Below, in pieces: positions 25,511 to 35,441 of a DNA stretch of 64,000 nt. Every line of letters starts with the position of its first letter. Positions within the stretch are counted from its first letter, which is position 1. Location: positions 2,932,001 through 2,996,000 of the forward strand of contig NZ_CP076128.1 in NCBI RefSeq assembly GCF_018736065.1, read 5' to 3'. The translations under genes and the position numbers were made by a program. This stretch comes from Flammeovirga kamogawensis (lineage in GTDB: Bacteria; Bacteroidota; Bacteroidia; Cytophagales; Flammeovirgaceae). Below the pieces are notes generated by a model. That model saw only the letters and a list, made by a program, of their open reading frames with translations. It did no database searches and was not told the DNA's origin.

Positions 25511-27703
25511 TTATTTCAATGGAAGTTCTACTAATATTTGAGTTCCTTTATTTAGATGACTATTAATTTCAAAATAGGCTCCAATAGATTCTGCTCTAGT
25601 ACGCATACTATTAATACCAAACGTTTTTTCTTTTTGATCTATAACAAATCCATCACCATTATCATCTATCGTTAATAAGACCACATCAGAATGCTTTAAT
25701 AATTGAATGTTACATTTTGATGCATTCGCATATTTAATCACATTGTTTACTGCTTCTTGTGTTATTCTATAGAGGGTCATCTCTACAGATAGTTTTAATT
25801 TATTTTCAAGAATGTTCTGATCAAAATTAAATACCGTAGCAGATGAAGGTTGAATAGCTGATACTAAAGATTCTATTGCTGCTACAATTCCATTATCACT
25901 AACAACTTTAGGCATTAAGTTGTGTGCTAATGTACGGCTCTCTTCAATTGCTTTTTTAAGGTATTGATACCCCATATGAAACCTTTCGTATATTTTTTGC
26001 TCTTCAAAATCTACAGACGACCTTACTTTCTCAAAACTCATTAAAGAAGTAGACATCGTTTGTTGTAACCCATCATGAATCTCCCGTGCAATTCTACTTC
26101 TTTCTTTATCTTCTGTTTCTAAAATGGCATCAACTATTTTCTCTTCCTGTTTCATACGTTCGGTAATATCAGACATTGTACCTACAATTCTAAGAGGTAC
26201 ATTCTGTGCTGAAAATGCTACAGCTTTTCCTTTTGTATGAATCCATTTATATTGTCCATCTTTTGTTTTTATTCTATAAATACTATCATGAAGACCACTC
26301 CTCTTTATCTCTTTAATACGATTAATTAACGCCTTTTCTTGATCTCCGTCAATTATTAAATCTTTCCAAAAAACCATTTGATCTAACTCTGCACTTTTAG
26401 ACGTAAAACCTAGTATGCTATAACACCTTTCACTAAAATTTATCACGTCAGAATCGTGATAAATCTCCCATATCCCTTCGTTAGAAACATCTAAAGCAAA
26501 TTGTAGTTGTTGTTCTTTATCAATTAATGCTATTTCTGTTTTTTCTTTTGCGGCTATTTCTTTCTTTAAGCTTTTATTACTTTCACTTAGGTTTTCTAGA
26601 TAAGATTTCCTTTCATGAAAATTACTAATAAGCGATGCTACTGCTTCTACCAACTCCTGTTCTTCTTTTAAAAATGGACTCTCTTTTCTATTAAGTGATA
26701 GATCGTTATAAAAGACTTCTATTGTACCTATACTTGTTGCTCCATTATAAATTTTCGCTTCTTGTTTCCATTCTGATTTAGTAAAATGAAGAGATGTAAA
26801 AACACTTTCTTTGTACGTTATTCTACAACATGTTTTTTCTGTGAATTGCCAACCATAAGGTATAATTAACGTTGCCGATTCTAGTATATGTTTTATATCT
26901 TTTGATGTGCTTTCTGTTAATTGAGAAATTTTATAAAGACATGCCTGTTCTTTGTTCCTAGATTGTAATTGGTTGGAAAGTTGTTCTTTTTGAATCAATC
27001 TTTTTACAATCATGTAATACGTAATGATAGATAAGAGAACGGAAATAGCTATAGTTACAAATATTGTAATCAATAGATGTTCTACTTGTTCTCTATTTTT
27101 TTCTACTGTTGCTTGTGTACGCGATTCTATTAAACTTTCAAATCTAACAATAGGCTCCATTACTTCTTTTTTAGTGAACAAATACTCTTTGTCGTATAAA
27201 ATTTGAAGTGCTTTATCCATGTCTGGAGTGCCTTTTATTGTGTATTGATTTGCACTATCCAAGAATATACCTTTTGCGGCATTAAATGCTTGTGTCTCTT
27301 TCTTAATCAGTTGATTTGATTTGCCTAGTGCTTCTTTTAATAAAGTAAACTCTTGTTCAGAGAACCCCATTTGGTACATACTATCAAGAATAGAAGTACT
27401 CCAACCTTGTTCTTCTAGAATGAGTTTCCCTTCTCTTAAGGCTACTAAATCCCAGTATTTTTTTTCCCAAATAGTATCTTTTGTAATTATGAAATTCTTA
27501 CAATAGTCTGTTAAAAAATCATCACTCTGCCTCAAAGCATCACCTAAACGATAAGAATTGTATCTATTTACTTGGCTATCAAATAATCTTTCTTGATTAA
27601 CAAACAGGAGAGCAAGTGAGGTTAGTATACCTAATATTAGTAATATATTCAGTAAAAAAAGCCAAAAGAAAGGTCGTTTTTTATCTTCTAAAAGGTTATT
27701 CAT
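25511..27703 (-). CDS. Membrane sensor histidine kinase (HisKA_3 type) with PAS domain
   Basis: 730 residues. Helix 1 at about 14-35, a periplasmic helical sensor of about 170 residues (CHASE3-like in size), helix 2 at about 207-233, a GAF-like region (about 250-370), coiled coil, a PAS/PAC domain (about 400-515; DVSNEGIWEIYHDSDVINFS), then HisKA_3 with His543 in REIHDGLQQTM and an HATPase domain (EAVNNVIKYANASKC, DNGDGF). Partner of the adjacent NarL-type regulator. The 5' end overlaps the preceding 93-residue gene by 8 bases. Signal unknown. Confidence 0.92.
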   Translation of the reverse strand: MNNLLEDKKRPFFWLFLLNILLILGILTSLALLFVNQERLFDSQVNRYNSYRLGDALRQSDDFLTDYCKNFIITKDTIWEKKYWDLVALREGKLILEEQGWSTSILDSMYQMGFSEQEFTLLKEALGKSNQLIKKETQAFNAAKGIFLDSANQYTIKGTPDMDKALQILYDKEYLFTKKEVMEPIVRFESLIESRTQATVEKNREQVEHLLITIFVTIAISVLLSIITYYMIVKRLIQKEQLSNQLQSRNKEQACLYKISQLTESTSKDIKHILESATLIIPYGWQFTEKTCCRITYKESVFTSLHFTKSEWKQEAKIYNGATSIGTIEVFYNDLSLNRKESPFLKEEQELVEAVASLISNFHERKSYLENLSESNKSLKKEIAAKEKTEIALIDKEQQLQFALDVSNEGIWEIYHDSDVINFSERCYSILGFTSKSAELDQMVFWKDLIIDGDQEKALINRIKEIKRSGLHDSIYRIKTKDGQYKWIHTKGKAVAFSAQNVPLRIVGTMSDITERMKQEEKIVDAILETEDKERSRIAREIHDGLQQTMSTSLMSFEKVRSSVDFEEQKIYERFHMGYQYLKKAIEESRTLAHNLMPKVVSDNGIVAAIESLVSAIQPSSATVFNFDQNILENKLKLSVEMTLYRITQEAVNNVIKYANASKCNIQLLKHSDVVLLTIDDNGDGFVIDQKEKTFGINSMRTRAESIGAYFEINSHLNKGTQILVELPLK

Positions 27704-27977
27704 TGCAACATATTTTCTCGTTGATATTTTTCAGTAATGCCTTTGCATAAGGACATTGAGCATGTAATATCAACTGCTTTTCGATCGAAAAATTTTTCAC
27801 CTTTAAGAGAAAGTGAAATCCAAAATTCTCAATCAGATGTAACTCTTGCGGAATAAAAGTATGAAAAAGGATTAAATGATGGTCTTCTTCAATATAATCA
27901 ATATATGCAACATACCTTTGATACCTAAACTCTAATCGTTTTTTTTTTGAATTCTTTTTAATGAATATTTCCTCCAT
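27696..27977 (-). CDS. Degenerate COG2388-type GNAT-like small protein
   Basis: 93 residues. The framework of the tiny YjdJ/COG2388 acetyltransferase-like family is visible: RLEFRYQRYVAYIDYIEED, ILFHTFIPQEL, then a final strand and LHAQCPYAKALLK in place of the usual CPFVxxYxxxH. The acetyl-CoA-binding loop (R/QxxGxG) expected after the Pro-Gln-Glu-Leu is missing: it reads HLIENFGFHF. It is therefore probably not an active acetyltransferase. It overlaps the kinase start by 8 bases, suggesting coupling to the two-component system. Confidence 0.55.
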   Translation of the reverse strand: MEEIFIKKNSKKKRLEFRYQRYVAYIDYIEEDHHLILFHTFIPQELHLIENFGFHFLLKVKNFSIEKQLILHAQCPYAKALLKNINEKICCNE

Positions 27978-28074
27978 ATTAATAGGCTCAATTATGACTA
28001 TCTTAAACCCAAAATTAGAGACATTACATTATTATTTTCATCGTATTTTCACTAAAATAGTTCATCTAGGTTTT

Positions 28075-29670
28075 TCACGTATAAACTATTGTTTCTCCTT
28101 CATTAAATTCTTCTAAAACATGCGTGGCAAAACCTTTTCCAGCTTCTCTATATACATTATATACGGCATCAACACCATTTTCTTTTAATTGAGAAATTTG
28201 ATCTGAATATTCAACAATTGCTGCTGTTCTTCCTTTAAAATTCATTTCCTTTAATTGTTGAGCTGCTAAATCATTAGAATGATGGTGTGGCATGGCAAAT
28301 AGGATAATTTCAAACTGATTTATGTTTTTAATTCTATGCCAAAAATCCCAATCTACAGCATCACCTTGTAATACAACTCTTCCATCTTCTATGTGATTTA
28401 AAACTGTACCTTCTTTTGTATCGATCCCTAATACTCTTTCTTTAAACTCCTTACTTATTTCATCATAAATACCTGTTCCGATACGACCCATTCCTAAGAT
28501 CAAAACTTTTGCTTCTCCTATATCAAGCATCTGATCCATCTTATTCAAACTACTATTTTCACTCTTTATTTTAGTTAAGAACTTATATACTTCATTACTC
28601 CAATTATTAATAGGTGAAGCAATTATAAAAGATAAAGAAACAGCTATAGCAATACTTACTAACAGTTCTCCTGGAATCCACCCTAGTTTATAACCCAAAC
28701 CTCCAACTATTAACCCAAATTCACTATAATTCATTAGTGTTAAAGCACTGAAAACTGAAGTTCTTACTCTAAAATTAAAGAGGTCGAAAAAACGGAAGTA
28801 CAACCATGCTTTAAATGGCAACAATGCAATTAATACAAATGCAAAAACAAAGGCTGAAGTACTCAATGAAGTTGATAAACCTATATCTAAAAAGAAACAA
28901 ACTAAAAGTAATTCTTTAATGTTGAAAAGTGATTTTGAAAGTTCTGAGGCTTTAGGATGACCTGATAGCAAAACACCTATAATTAATGCTCCCAAGTCTG
29001 GTTTTAACCCTGCCATATCAAACAATCCTGCTCCCATTACAAAAGCCATAAAAATACCGAAAATAGTAAGCATCTCTCCATGCTTTACTGTATCCATAAT
29101 TTTATAAAAAAGTGGTCTAAGTAATGGTAGTGCAAAAAGTAAAATAGCCCATACTTCTGGTACTTTTCCGGTGGAAATAGTCATAAAAACTACAGCAAAA
29201 ATATCCTGCATTACGAGTACTCCTATGGATAAAGCACCATATATTGCATTCATGACACCTTTTTCTTCCAACGTTTTAATTGCAAATACGGTACTCGAAA
29301 AAGAAAGTGCAAAAGCCACAAGAAGCAGCTGTATAAAATCTAAAGATGCTAATAATCCAGCTCCCATTATTTGTAAACCCCATAAGGCTAAGAAAAAATA
29401 AAGAGATGATGCTAAATTATGCAATAATGCACTCAACCAAATATGCTTTCCTATCAGCATTTTGATATCCAACTTTAATCCAATGGTAAATAAAAGAAGT
29501 GTTACTCCTGCATTAGCAAGCCACTCAATAATTTCATTACTTTCGATTCCAGAAGAATGAAGAATGAACCCCGCTATCAGAAATCCTACAAGGGGTGGAA
29601 ATTTAGATTTAAAGGCAAGAAATCCTGTTATAAAAGTAGTAAGTATAATCAGTATGATCTGTTCGTTCAT
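28075..29670 (-). CDS. CPA2 (Kef-type) cation/proton antiporter with TrkA-N domain
   Basis: 531 residues. About 12 membrane helices (residues 1-360; GVTLLLFTIGLKLDIK, FSSTVFAIKTLEEKGVMNAIYG) followed by a nucleotide-binding TrkA/RCK-N domain (VLILGMGRIGTGIYDEI, VLQGDAVDWDFW), as in YbaL/KefB-type K+ efflux systems. The C-terminal part is short, with no TrkA-C domain. Monocistronic, in the same neighbourhood as the CPA1 antiporter and the two-component system. Confidence 0.9.
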   Translation of the reverse strand: MNEQIILIILTTFITGFLAFKSKFPPLVGFLIAGFILHSSGIESNEIIEWLANAGVTLLLFTIGLKLDIKMLIGKHIWLSALLHNLASSLYFFLALWGLQIMGAGLLASLDFIQLLLVAFALSFSSTVFAIKTLEEKGVMNAIYGALSIGVLVMQDIFAVVFMTISTGKVPEVWAILLFALPLLRPLFYKIMDTVKHGEMLTIFGIFMAFVMGAGLFDMAGLKPDLGALIIGVLLSGHPKASELSKSLFNIKELLLVCFFLDIGLSTSLSTSAFVFAFVLIALLPFKAWLYFRFFDLFNFRVRTSVFSALTLMNYSEFGLIVGGLGYKLGWIPGELLVSIAIAVSLSFIIASPINNWSNEVYKFLTKIKSENSSLNKMDQMLDIGEAKVLILGMGRIGTGIYDEISKEFKERVLGIDTKEGTVLNHIEDGRVVLQGDAVDWDFWHRIKNINQFEIILFAMPHHHSNDLAAQQLKEMNFKGRTAAIVEYSDQISQLKENGVDAVYNVYREAGKGFATHVLEEFNEGETIVYT

Positions 29671-29760
29671 ATAGTTTGTAGTTTCTTAATTTTAGAATGT
29701 GATTAATTGAGTCTACGTATAAATTCAATTTAAAACTGTTTAATTGTAGTTAATTATTCA

Positions 29761-30000
29761 CTAATTTAAATAACTATGTACACTCCACAAAACACCTAAT
29801 AAACTAGTGGATAAACCCAATATTTTCAATTTCCTATTACCTTTTTTTTCTTCAATCAGTAATTGACCTACGATAATAGATAAAAATAATAACCCTACAA
29901 TTGTAATGGTAGGTCTAATAAAAAACGTAACATCATGCTCTTCTAATTGTTGACCATATAATCTATCTATTCCTATTAATTCAAAAAAATACCCTAGCAT
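29761..30000 (-). CDS. Small two-helix membrane protein, start uncertain
   Basis: 79 residues with two hydrophobic helices (about 30-48, ITIVGLLFLSIIVGQLLI, and 60-77) around a basic loop (EEKKGNRKLK). No family recognised. Its only ATG (29998-30000) lies inside the loop of the hairpin that terminates thrB, so either the gene depends on read-through or initiates elsewhere. The amino-acid pattern still looks like a genuine membrane protein. Confidence 0.45.
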   Translation of the reverse strand: MLGYFFELIGIDRLYGQQLEEHDVTFFIRPTITIVGLLFLSIIVGQLLIEEKKGNRKLKILGLSTSLLGVLWSVHSYLN

Positions 30001-30020
30001 TGAAAATCAACACTAGGGTA
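29982..30020 (-). terminator. Intrinsic terminator of thrB overlapping the next start codon
   Basis: Arms CTAGGGTA (30013-30020) and TACCCTAG (29990-29997), followed on the minus strand by a seven-T run. The ATG of the downstream 79-residue ORF is in the hairpin loop. Confidence 0.75.
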
Positions 30021-30044
30021 CTTTATATTAAGATCAGACTTCGA

Positions 30045-30977
30045 CTAATAAATAATCTTCGGTCCTACTTTATTCACTTTAGAAACAAACATATCGCTTT
30101 CAATCCCAATAGATTTGAAGGCTTCTACTTTTGCTTTAGCAATTCTTTCTGCTTTGTCCATTCCTCTACATAAAGAGAATACAGATGGGCCAGAACCAGA
30201 AATTGCAGTTCCCATAGAACCTGCATAGATTGCTGCTCTTTTTACCTCGTCAAAACCAGGAATTAACATAGAACGAATTGGCTCTACAATTACATCTTGT
30301 AAAGAGCGTCCTATTAAATCGTAATTCTCTTGCTCTAAACCAGCAATTAAACCACCAACATTACCCCATTGGCGTACGGCATCTACCAAAGGAATCTCAC
30401 CTCTTAAGATATTACGAGCATCTTTTGTAGATACTTCTATATGAGGGTGTACTACTGCACAACATAATTCATTTGGTACATTTAAGCGTACAACATCCAA
30501 TGGATCGTAGCTTCTTACCAAAACAAAACCGCCATATAATGCCGGAGCAACGTTATCTGCATGCGCAGCACCACAAGCTACACGTTCACCTTCCATTGCA
30601 AAAGGTAAAAGTTCTTCTGTAGTTAATGGATTGTCGAACAATGCGTTAACAGCAAAGGCACCTGCAACAGTACTTGCTGAAGATGAACCTAAACCACTAC
30701 CGAAAGGCATTTTCTTATGTAAAACAACCTCGATTCCTGCTTTCTCTGCACCTATTCTTTCTAAGAACTGATACACAGAAACAGTAGCCGTATTGTCTCT
30801 TGGATCTCTAGACAATCGTCCCTCATCCCCTGTAATGTCTTTGATTACAATACCTGGTTTGTCGACTAATTTCATTTCGATCTCGTCACCAGGACTATCC
30901 ACAGCAAAACCAAGGATATCAAAGCCACAAGCTACGTTAGCCACTGTAGCAGGGGCAAAAGCTTTTACTTCTTTCAT
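30045..30977 (-). CDS. thrB: Homoserine kinase
   Basis: 310 residues from Met9 of the longest frame. It phosphorylates homoserine with ATP in threonine synthesis. GHMP kinase motifs are clear: FAPATVANVACGFDILGFAV, the ATP loop PFGSGLGSSSASTVAG and the C-terminal GTAISGSGPSVFSL. The longer start at 31001 is rejected because its extra residues are encoded inside the terminator hairpin at 30993-31018. It follows thrA on the same strand. A threonine synthase gene, commonly third, is not present; a small membrane ORF and an antiporter follow instead. Confidence 0.95.
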   Translation of the reverse strand: MKEVKAFAPATVANVACGFDILGFAVDSPGDEIEMKLVDKPGIVIKDITGDEGRLSRDPRDNTATVSVYQFLERIGAEKAGIEVVLHKKMPFGSGLGSSSASTVAGAFAVNALFDNPLTTEELLPFAMEGERVACGAAHADNVAPALYGGFVLVRSYDPLDVVRLNVPNELCCAVVHPHIEVSTKDARNILRGEIPLVDAVRQWGNVGGLIAGLEQENYDLIGRSLQDVIVEPIRSMLIPGFDEVKRAAIYAGSMGTAISGSGPSVFSLCRGMDKAERIAKAKVEAFKSIGIESDMFVSKVNKVGPKIIY

Positions 30978-30983
30978 CTTATT

Positions 30984-31018
30984 ATAAAAAAATAGAGACA
31001 AGGCAAACCTTGTCTCTA
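30984..31018 (-). terminator. Intrinsic terminator between thrA and thrB
   Basis: Perfect 11-bp stem (TAGAGACAAGG 30993-31003, CCTTGTCTCTA 31008-31018), 4-base loop, and a seven-T run on the minus strand ending 7 bases before the thrB ATG at 30977. No room remains for a separate thrB promoter, so thrB expression would need read-through. Confidence 0.88.
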
Positions 31019-31045
31019 CCCTATTAATTGTATGTAATTAATTTC

Positions 31046-33508
31046 TTAGTTTGTTAAGAAATTACCAATTGTAATAATCTCAGCAAATACACCTGCAGCT
31101 GTTACTTCTGCACCTGCACCCGGACCTCTAATTACTAGAGGTTCGTTAAAGTAACGACGTGATGTAAATACAACCATATTGTCTGACCCAACCAAACCAT
31201 AGAATGGATGCGTACTGTCAACCGCTTGTAAACTTACTGTTGCCTTACCTTCTTCATCAAGTGTTGCCACAATACGAAGTGCTTTACCTTCTGCTTCTGC
31301 TTCTGCTCTTTGCTTTTCGAAAAGGTCATTTGCTTTTTCTAATTCAACAAAGAAATCATCTACAGATGCCGCATCAAGACATGCTTGAGGCAAGATTGGT
31401 TCTACAACTACATCAGATGGTTCCATATGATAACCAGCTTCTCTAGCTAGAATTAAGATTTTTCGAGCAACATCAACTCCACCTAAATCATCACGTGGGT
31501 CTGGTTCAGTATACCCCATCTCTTTTGCTTGTTTTACTAGCTCAGAGAATTTCATACCTGCAGCAAACGTATTGAATAAGTAAGATAATGTACCAGATAA
31601 GATACCTTCAATCTTAATAATTTTATCACCAGATCTTCTTAAATCTTGAAGAGGTCCAATAACAGGAAGACCTGCACCAACGTTTGTCTCATACAAGAAT
31701 TTAACTCCTCTACGTTTTGCAGCTGCTTGGCATTTTAGATAATACTCTAAAGTACCTGAGTTGGCAATTTTGTTTGGAGTTGTGATAGAAATTGAGTTTA
31801 ACAAGATGTTCTCGTACAATTTAACTGCGCTGTCTCCAGGCGTACAGTCTACAAATACAGAGTTTGGCAAGTTCATCTCTATCATTTTCTCAACAAATAA
31901 CTCCGCATTAGATGCTTCGCCATCTGCTAGGATTTCTTCTTTTGATAAAGAGATATCTAAACCTGTCTCATTAAAAATCATTTTCTTTGAGTTGGCAGCA
32001 CCTACAACATTTAGACGTAAATTACGCTCAGTTAATAAATATTCTGCCTGATCTTTCATTTGATTAAGTAACGTATTACCAATCAAACCAAGACCTAACA
32101 TAAACACGTTCAACTCTGCCATATCAGACAAGAAGAAGATTTCGTGTAATGCATTTAATGATTTATATAAGTGCTTTTGTTCAATTACTACAGAAACGTT
32201 TAATTCTGAAGATCCTTGAGCAATTGCTGATATACTTACACCGTTTTTACCAAGTGCACTAAATAATTTAGCGGCAACACCTGGACGTTCTTTCATGTTC
32301 TCACCAATAATAGCTAGAATAGAAAGGTTACCTTCTACTTCTACAGGGTTTACTTTACCCGATGCCATTTCGTTAAAGAACTCCTCTTCAATAATCTTTT
32401 TACCAGTTACAGCATCAGAAGGTGCTACAGCAAATGTGATAGAATGTTCTGAAGATGCCTGTGTAATCAAAATCATAGATACACCGCCTCTTGCTAATGC
32501 ACCAAATAATCTAGACGATACACCAGGAACACCAATTAAACCACTACCTGATAAAGTGATTAATGAAATTTCTTTAATTGATGAAATACCTTTTACTGGC
32601 CAATCTTCTTGTCCTGACTTGGCAGTTACCAAAGTACCAGGGAAAGATGGATTAAAAGTATTTCTAATTCTTAAAGCAATGTTTTTCTTAATTGCAGGCT
32701 GCAATGTTGGAGGGTAAATCACCTTGGCACCAAAGTGAGACATCTCCATTGCTTCCTCATAAGACAATTGTTGTAAAGAGAATGCAGTAGGAACCACTCT
32801 AGGGTCCGTTGTCATTACACCATCAACATCTGTCCATATTTCAATTTCTTTTGCGTTTAAAGCCGCTCCAAAAATTGCTGCAGAATAATCTGATCCACCA
32901 CGACCTAAAGTAGTTGTTTCACCACTTTCAGAAGACGCAACAAAACCAGTAATAATCTGCATTTTATCGTGATCTGCAAAATGCTTAGTTATTGCAGAAT
33001 TAGTTGTAACAAAATCTACTTTAGCACCACCAAATACGCTATTAGTACGTACAACTGTACGAGCATCTAACTGCTCTGCAGGTACACCTTCTTGCGATAA
33101 ATATTCAGCAATAATAAATGATGACAAGCGCTCACCGAAGCTTTGAAGAATATCAAGAGAACGTAAAGACAATTCTCTTAAAAGGAAAATACCTCTTAAA
33201 ATATCCTCTAAATCGTTAAGTAAAAGCTTTACAAAAGCAATGGTTTTACTTTGTCTACGCACTTCAATTAACTCACGAATTGCGGTTAAATGCGTTGCTT
33301 CAATATCTTTTAACAATGATTTGTAGGTCTCGTCGCCTGACGCTGCTCTATTTCCTACTTCTATGAGCTTGTTCGTGATGCCACTCATCGCCGATACAAC
33401 AACAGCAACTCTTTGTCCGCTTTGTTGATAATCGGAAAGGATACTGGCTACCTGTTGGATATTTTTCGCACTTCCAACTGATGTTCCTCCAAACTTGAGT
33501 ACTTTCAT
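31046..33508 (-). CDS. thrA: Bifunctional aspartokinase/homoserine dehydrogenase
   Basis: 820 residues from Met15 (MKVLKFGGTSVGSAKN); the longer frame adds 14 residues (MRIVYTNGLANTKR) not found in the family. The N-terminal aspartokinase (about 1-280; KFGGTSVG, GRGGSDYSAAIF, TDVDGVMTTDPR), two ACT domains (about 305-450; SSIKEISLITLSGSG, VEGNLSILAIIGENM) and the C-terminal homoserine dehydrogenase (about 455-820; NVFMLGLGLIGN, GILSGTLSYLFNTF, PDPRDDLGGVDVARK) are all intact. It channels aspartate toward threonine and methionine; the ACT domains imply feedback inhibition. A strong terminator separates it from thrB. Confidence 0.96.
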   Translation of the reverse strand: MKVLKFGGTSVGSAKNIQQVASILSDYQQSGQRVAVVVSAMSGITNKLIEVGNRAASGDETYKSLLKDIEATHLTAIRELIEVRRQSKTIAFVKLLLNDLEDILRGIFLLRELSLRSLDILQSFGERLSSFIIAEYLSQEGVPAEQLDARTVVRTNSVFGGAKVDFVTTNSAITKHFADHDKMQIITGFVASSESGETTTLGRGGSDYSAAIFGAALNAKEIEIWTDVDGVMTTDPRVVPTAFSLQQLSYEEAMEMSHFGAKVIYPPTLQPAIKKNIALRIRNTFNPSFPGTLVTAKSGQEDWPVKGISSIKEISLITLSGSGLIGVPGVSSRLFGALARGGVSMILITQASSEHSITFAVAPSDAVTGKKIIEEEFFNEMASGKVNPVEVEGNLSILAIIGENMKERPGVAAKLFSALGKNGVSISAIAQGSSELNVSVVIEQKHLYKSLNALHEIFFLSDMAELNVFMLGLGLIGNTLLNQMKDQAEYLLTERNLRLNVVGAANSKKMIFNETGLDISLSKEEILADGEASNAELFVEKMIEMNLPNSVFVDCTPGDSAVKLYENILLNSISITTPNKIANSGTLEYYLKCQAAAKRRGVKFLYETNVGAGLPVIGPLQDLRRSGDKIIKIEGILSGTLSYLFNTFAAGMKFSELVKQAKEMGYTEPDPRDDLGGVDVARKILILAREAGYHMEPSDVVVEPILPQACLDAASVDDFFVELEKANDLFEKQRAEAEAEGKALRIVATLDEEGKATVSLQAVDSTHPFYGLVGSDNMVVFTSRRYFNEPLVIRGPGAGAEVTAAGVFAEIITIGNFLTN

Positions 33509-33730
33509 CCTTTTCGTGTTTGCTAGTCCATTTGTATAAACAATTCGCAAAATAATGCGAGTTAGATTATAAAAGTAATATTAAAATACATGAATAGCCA
33601 ACAATTTCATAAAAACTACATTTTTTAAGGAGTATAACTTCTTTTCTTAAGATTTGCTTTCTAAAATTTCAATAGTCATACTTGTAATACAATAACAATA
33701 AACACATACTACAACCGCATAAAAACACGC

Positions 33731-35095
33731 ATGAAAACGATTATCATTTTAGGTGCAGGCCGTTCTGCGTCTTCTCTCATACACTATCTTTGCCAACACG
33801 CTAAAGCGAACAATTGGCAGATAAAAGTAGGCGATTTCCAGCAAGAATTGGCCGAAGAAAAGATCAAGGGGTTTGAAGATATTGCTTCAAGTTTTCAGTT
33901 TGACATCAACAATCCAACACACAGACAAGAATATATTGGGCAGGCTGATATTGTTGTTTCTTTATTACCTGCTAGGTTCCATATTGAAGCGGCTAGAGAG
34001 GCTGTAAAGCAAGGTGTTCCTTTAACTACGGCATCTTACATTACAGACGAAATGCAAGAACTTGATCAGGAAGCAAAGGACAAAGGAATTATTCTTTTGA
34101 ATGAAATGGGACTTGATCCGGGAATTGATCATATGTCTGCGATGAAAATGATTGAGGAGGTTAAAGAAAAAGGCTATAGCATAGAAGGTTTTGAATCTTT
34201 TACGGGTGGTTTAGTTGCTCCAGAATCAGATAACAACCCTTGGAATTATAAATTTACATGGAACCCGCGTAACGTGGTGTTAGCAGGACAAGGTGGTACA
34301 GTTCGTTTTCTTCATAATGGGAAATATAAATACATCCCCTATCATAAATTATTTAGAAGAACAGAACGTATCGAAATAGAAGAATATGGCAAGTTTGAAG
34401 GGTATGCCAATAGAGACTCGCTGAATTATGTTCAAAAATACGGACTAGAAGGTGTACCTACAGTTTATAGAGGTACTCTAAGAAGACCCGGTTTTTGTCG
34501 TGCTTGGAACTGTTTTGTTACTCTTGGTGCAACAGACGACAGTTTTATTATGGAAGATACACAAGACATGACGTACCGAGAATTTATTAATTCTTTCTTG
34601 CGTTATAACCCTCAAGATTCTGTAGAATTAAAGTTGATGCAATACCTTAAATTGTCTCAGGATGATTTAGAAATGGATAAACTCATTTGGTTAGATATTT
34701 TTAGTGATAAAAAAGTAGGATTGCCAAGTGCTACTCCTGCTCAAATACTCCAAAAAATTCTAGAAGAAAAATGGTCACTTGATAAAAACGATAAAGACAT
34801 GATCGTAATGTACCATAAGCTCTTCTACAAAAAAGGTGATGAAAATATCTTGCGCACTTCTCATATGGTTGTAAAAGGAAAAGACCAAACCTATACAGCC
34901 ATGTCTGATACAGTTGGGATTCCGTTAGCTATTGCCACAAAATTAATTTTACAAGGTAAGATAACGAGAACGGGTACTTGTATTCCTGTACATAAAAATA
35001 TTTACGAACCTGTACTAAAAGAACTAGAACAAATGGGTATAAACTTTACAGAAGAAGAATCTGTAATGGCTCCAGGAGAGGTTTCTAGTTTGTAA
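33731..35095 (+). CDS. Saccharopine dehydrogenase family protein
   Basis: 454 residues. An NAD(P)-binding start (MKTIIILGAGRSASSLIHYL), the mid motif LNEMGLDPGIDHMSAMKMI, and FTGGLVAPESDNNPWNYKFTW match saccharopine reductase/dehydrogenase (glutamate-forming) enzymes of lysine metabolism. No aminoadipate-semialdehyde or spermidine partner is near, so lysine catabolism versus a related dehydrogenase cannot be decided. Divergent from thrA across 222 bases and followed by a strong terminator. Confidence 0.88.
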   Translation: MKTIIILGAGRSASSLIHYLCQHAKANNWQIKVGDFQQELAEEKIKGFEDIASSFQFDINNPTHRQEYIGQADIVVSLLPARFHIEAAREAVKQGVPLTTASYITDEMQELDQEAKDKGIILLNEMGLDPGIDHMSAMKMIEEVKEKGYSIEGFESFTGGLVAPESDNNPWNYKFTWNPRNVVLAGQGGTVRFLHNGKYKYIPYHKLFRRTERIEIEEYGKFEGYANRDSLNYVQKYGLEGVPTVYRGTLRRPGFCRAWNCFVTLGATDDSFIMEDTQDMTYREFINSFLRYNPQDSVELKLMQYLKLSQDDLEMDKLIWLDIFSDKKVGLPSATPAQILQKILEEKWSLDKNDKDMIVMYHKLFYKKGDENILRTSHMVVKGKDQTYTAMSDTVGIPLAIATKLILQGKITRTGTCIPVHKNIYEPVLKELEQMGINFTEEESVMAPGEVSSL

Positions 35096-35116
35096 AAAAT
35101 TAAAGCTTTTTTTGTT

Positions 35117-35146
35117 AGGTGAAGCTTTTCAGCTTCACCTTTTTTA
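35117..35146 (+). terminator. Intrinsic terminator
   Basis: 10-bp perfect stem AGGTGAAGCT (35117-35126) / AGCTTCACCT (35131-35140) plus a T run after the saccharopine dehydrogenase family gene. The rest of 35147-35441, upstream of the MarC gene, holds no other feature I can support. Confidence 0.9.
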
Positions 35147-35441
35147 TTCTTGAATTTTTCTTTTCAGCCTCATAAATTATTACGTTATCTACTAAGTTTA
35201 GTCAATTTTCATACTAGCTTTTAATTTTTCAGGAGCACTAATCTTTCAACAGAAAATTATCTTTTTGCCCCTTTAGTTATTATTCTGTTTTTGTTATCAA
35301 TAAATTCTAAAAAAGCTACTCCATAAAAAACCTCACAATTATTCTAAGTTCTTTAAAGAATCGTGCTGATTTTAGTAGTTTCTTCATTTCTTCTTCCTTT
35401 ATTTGCAGCATTAAAAAACACATACTAAAATACATACATAA

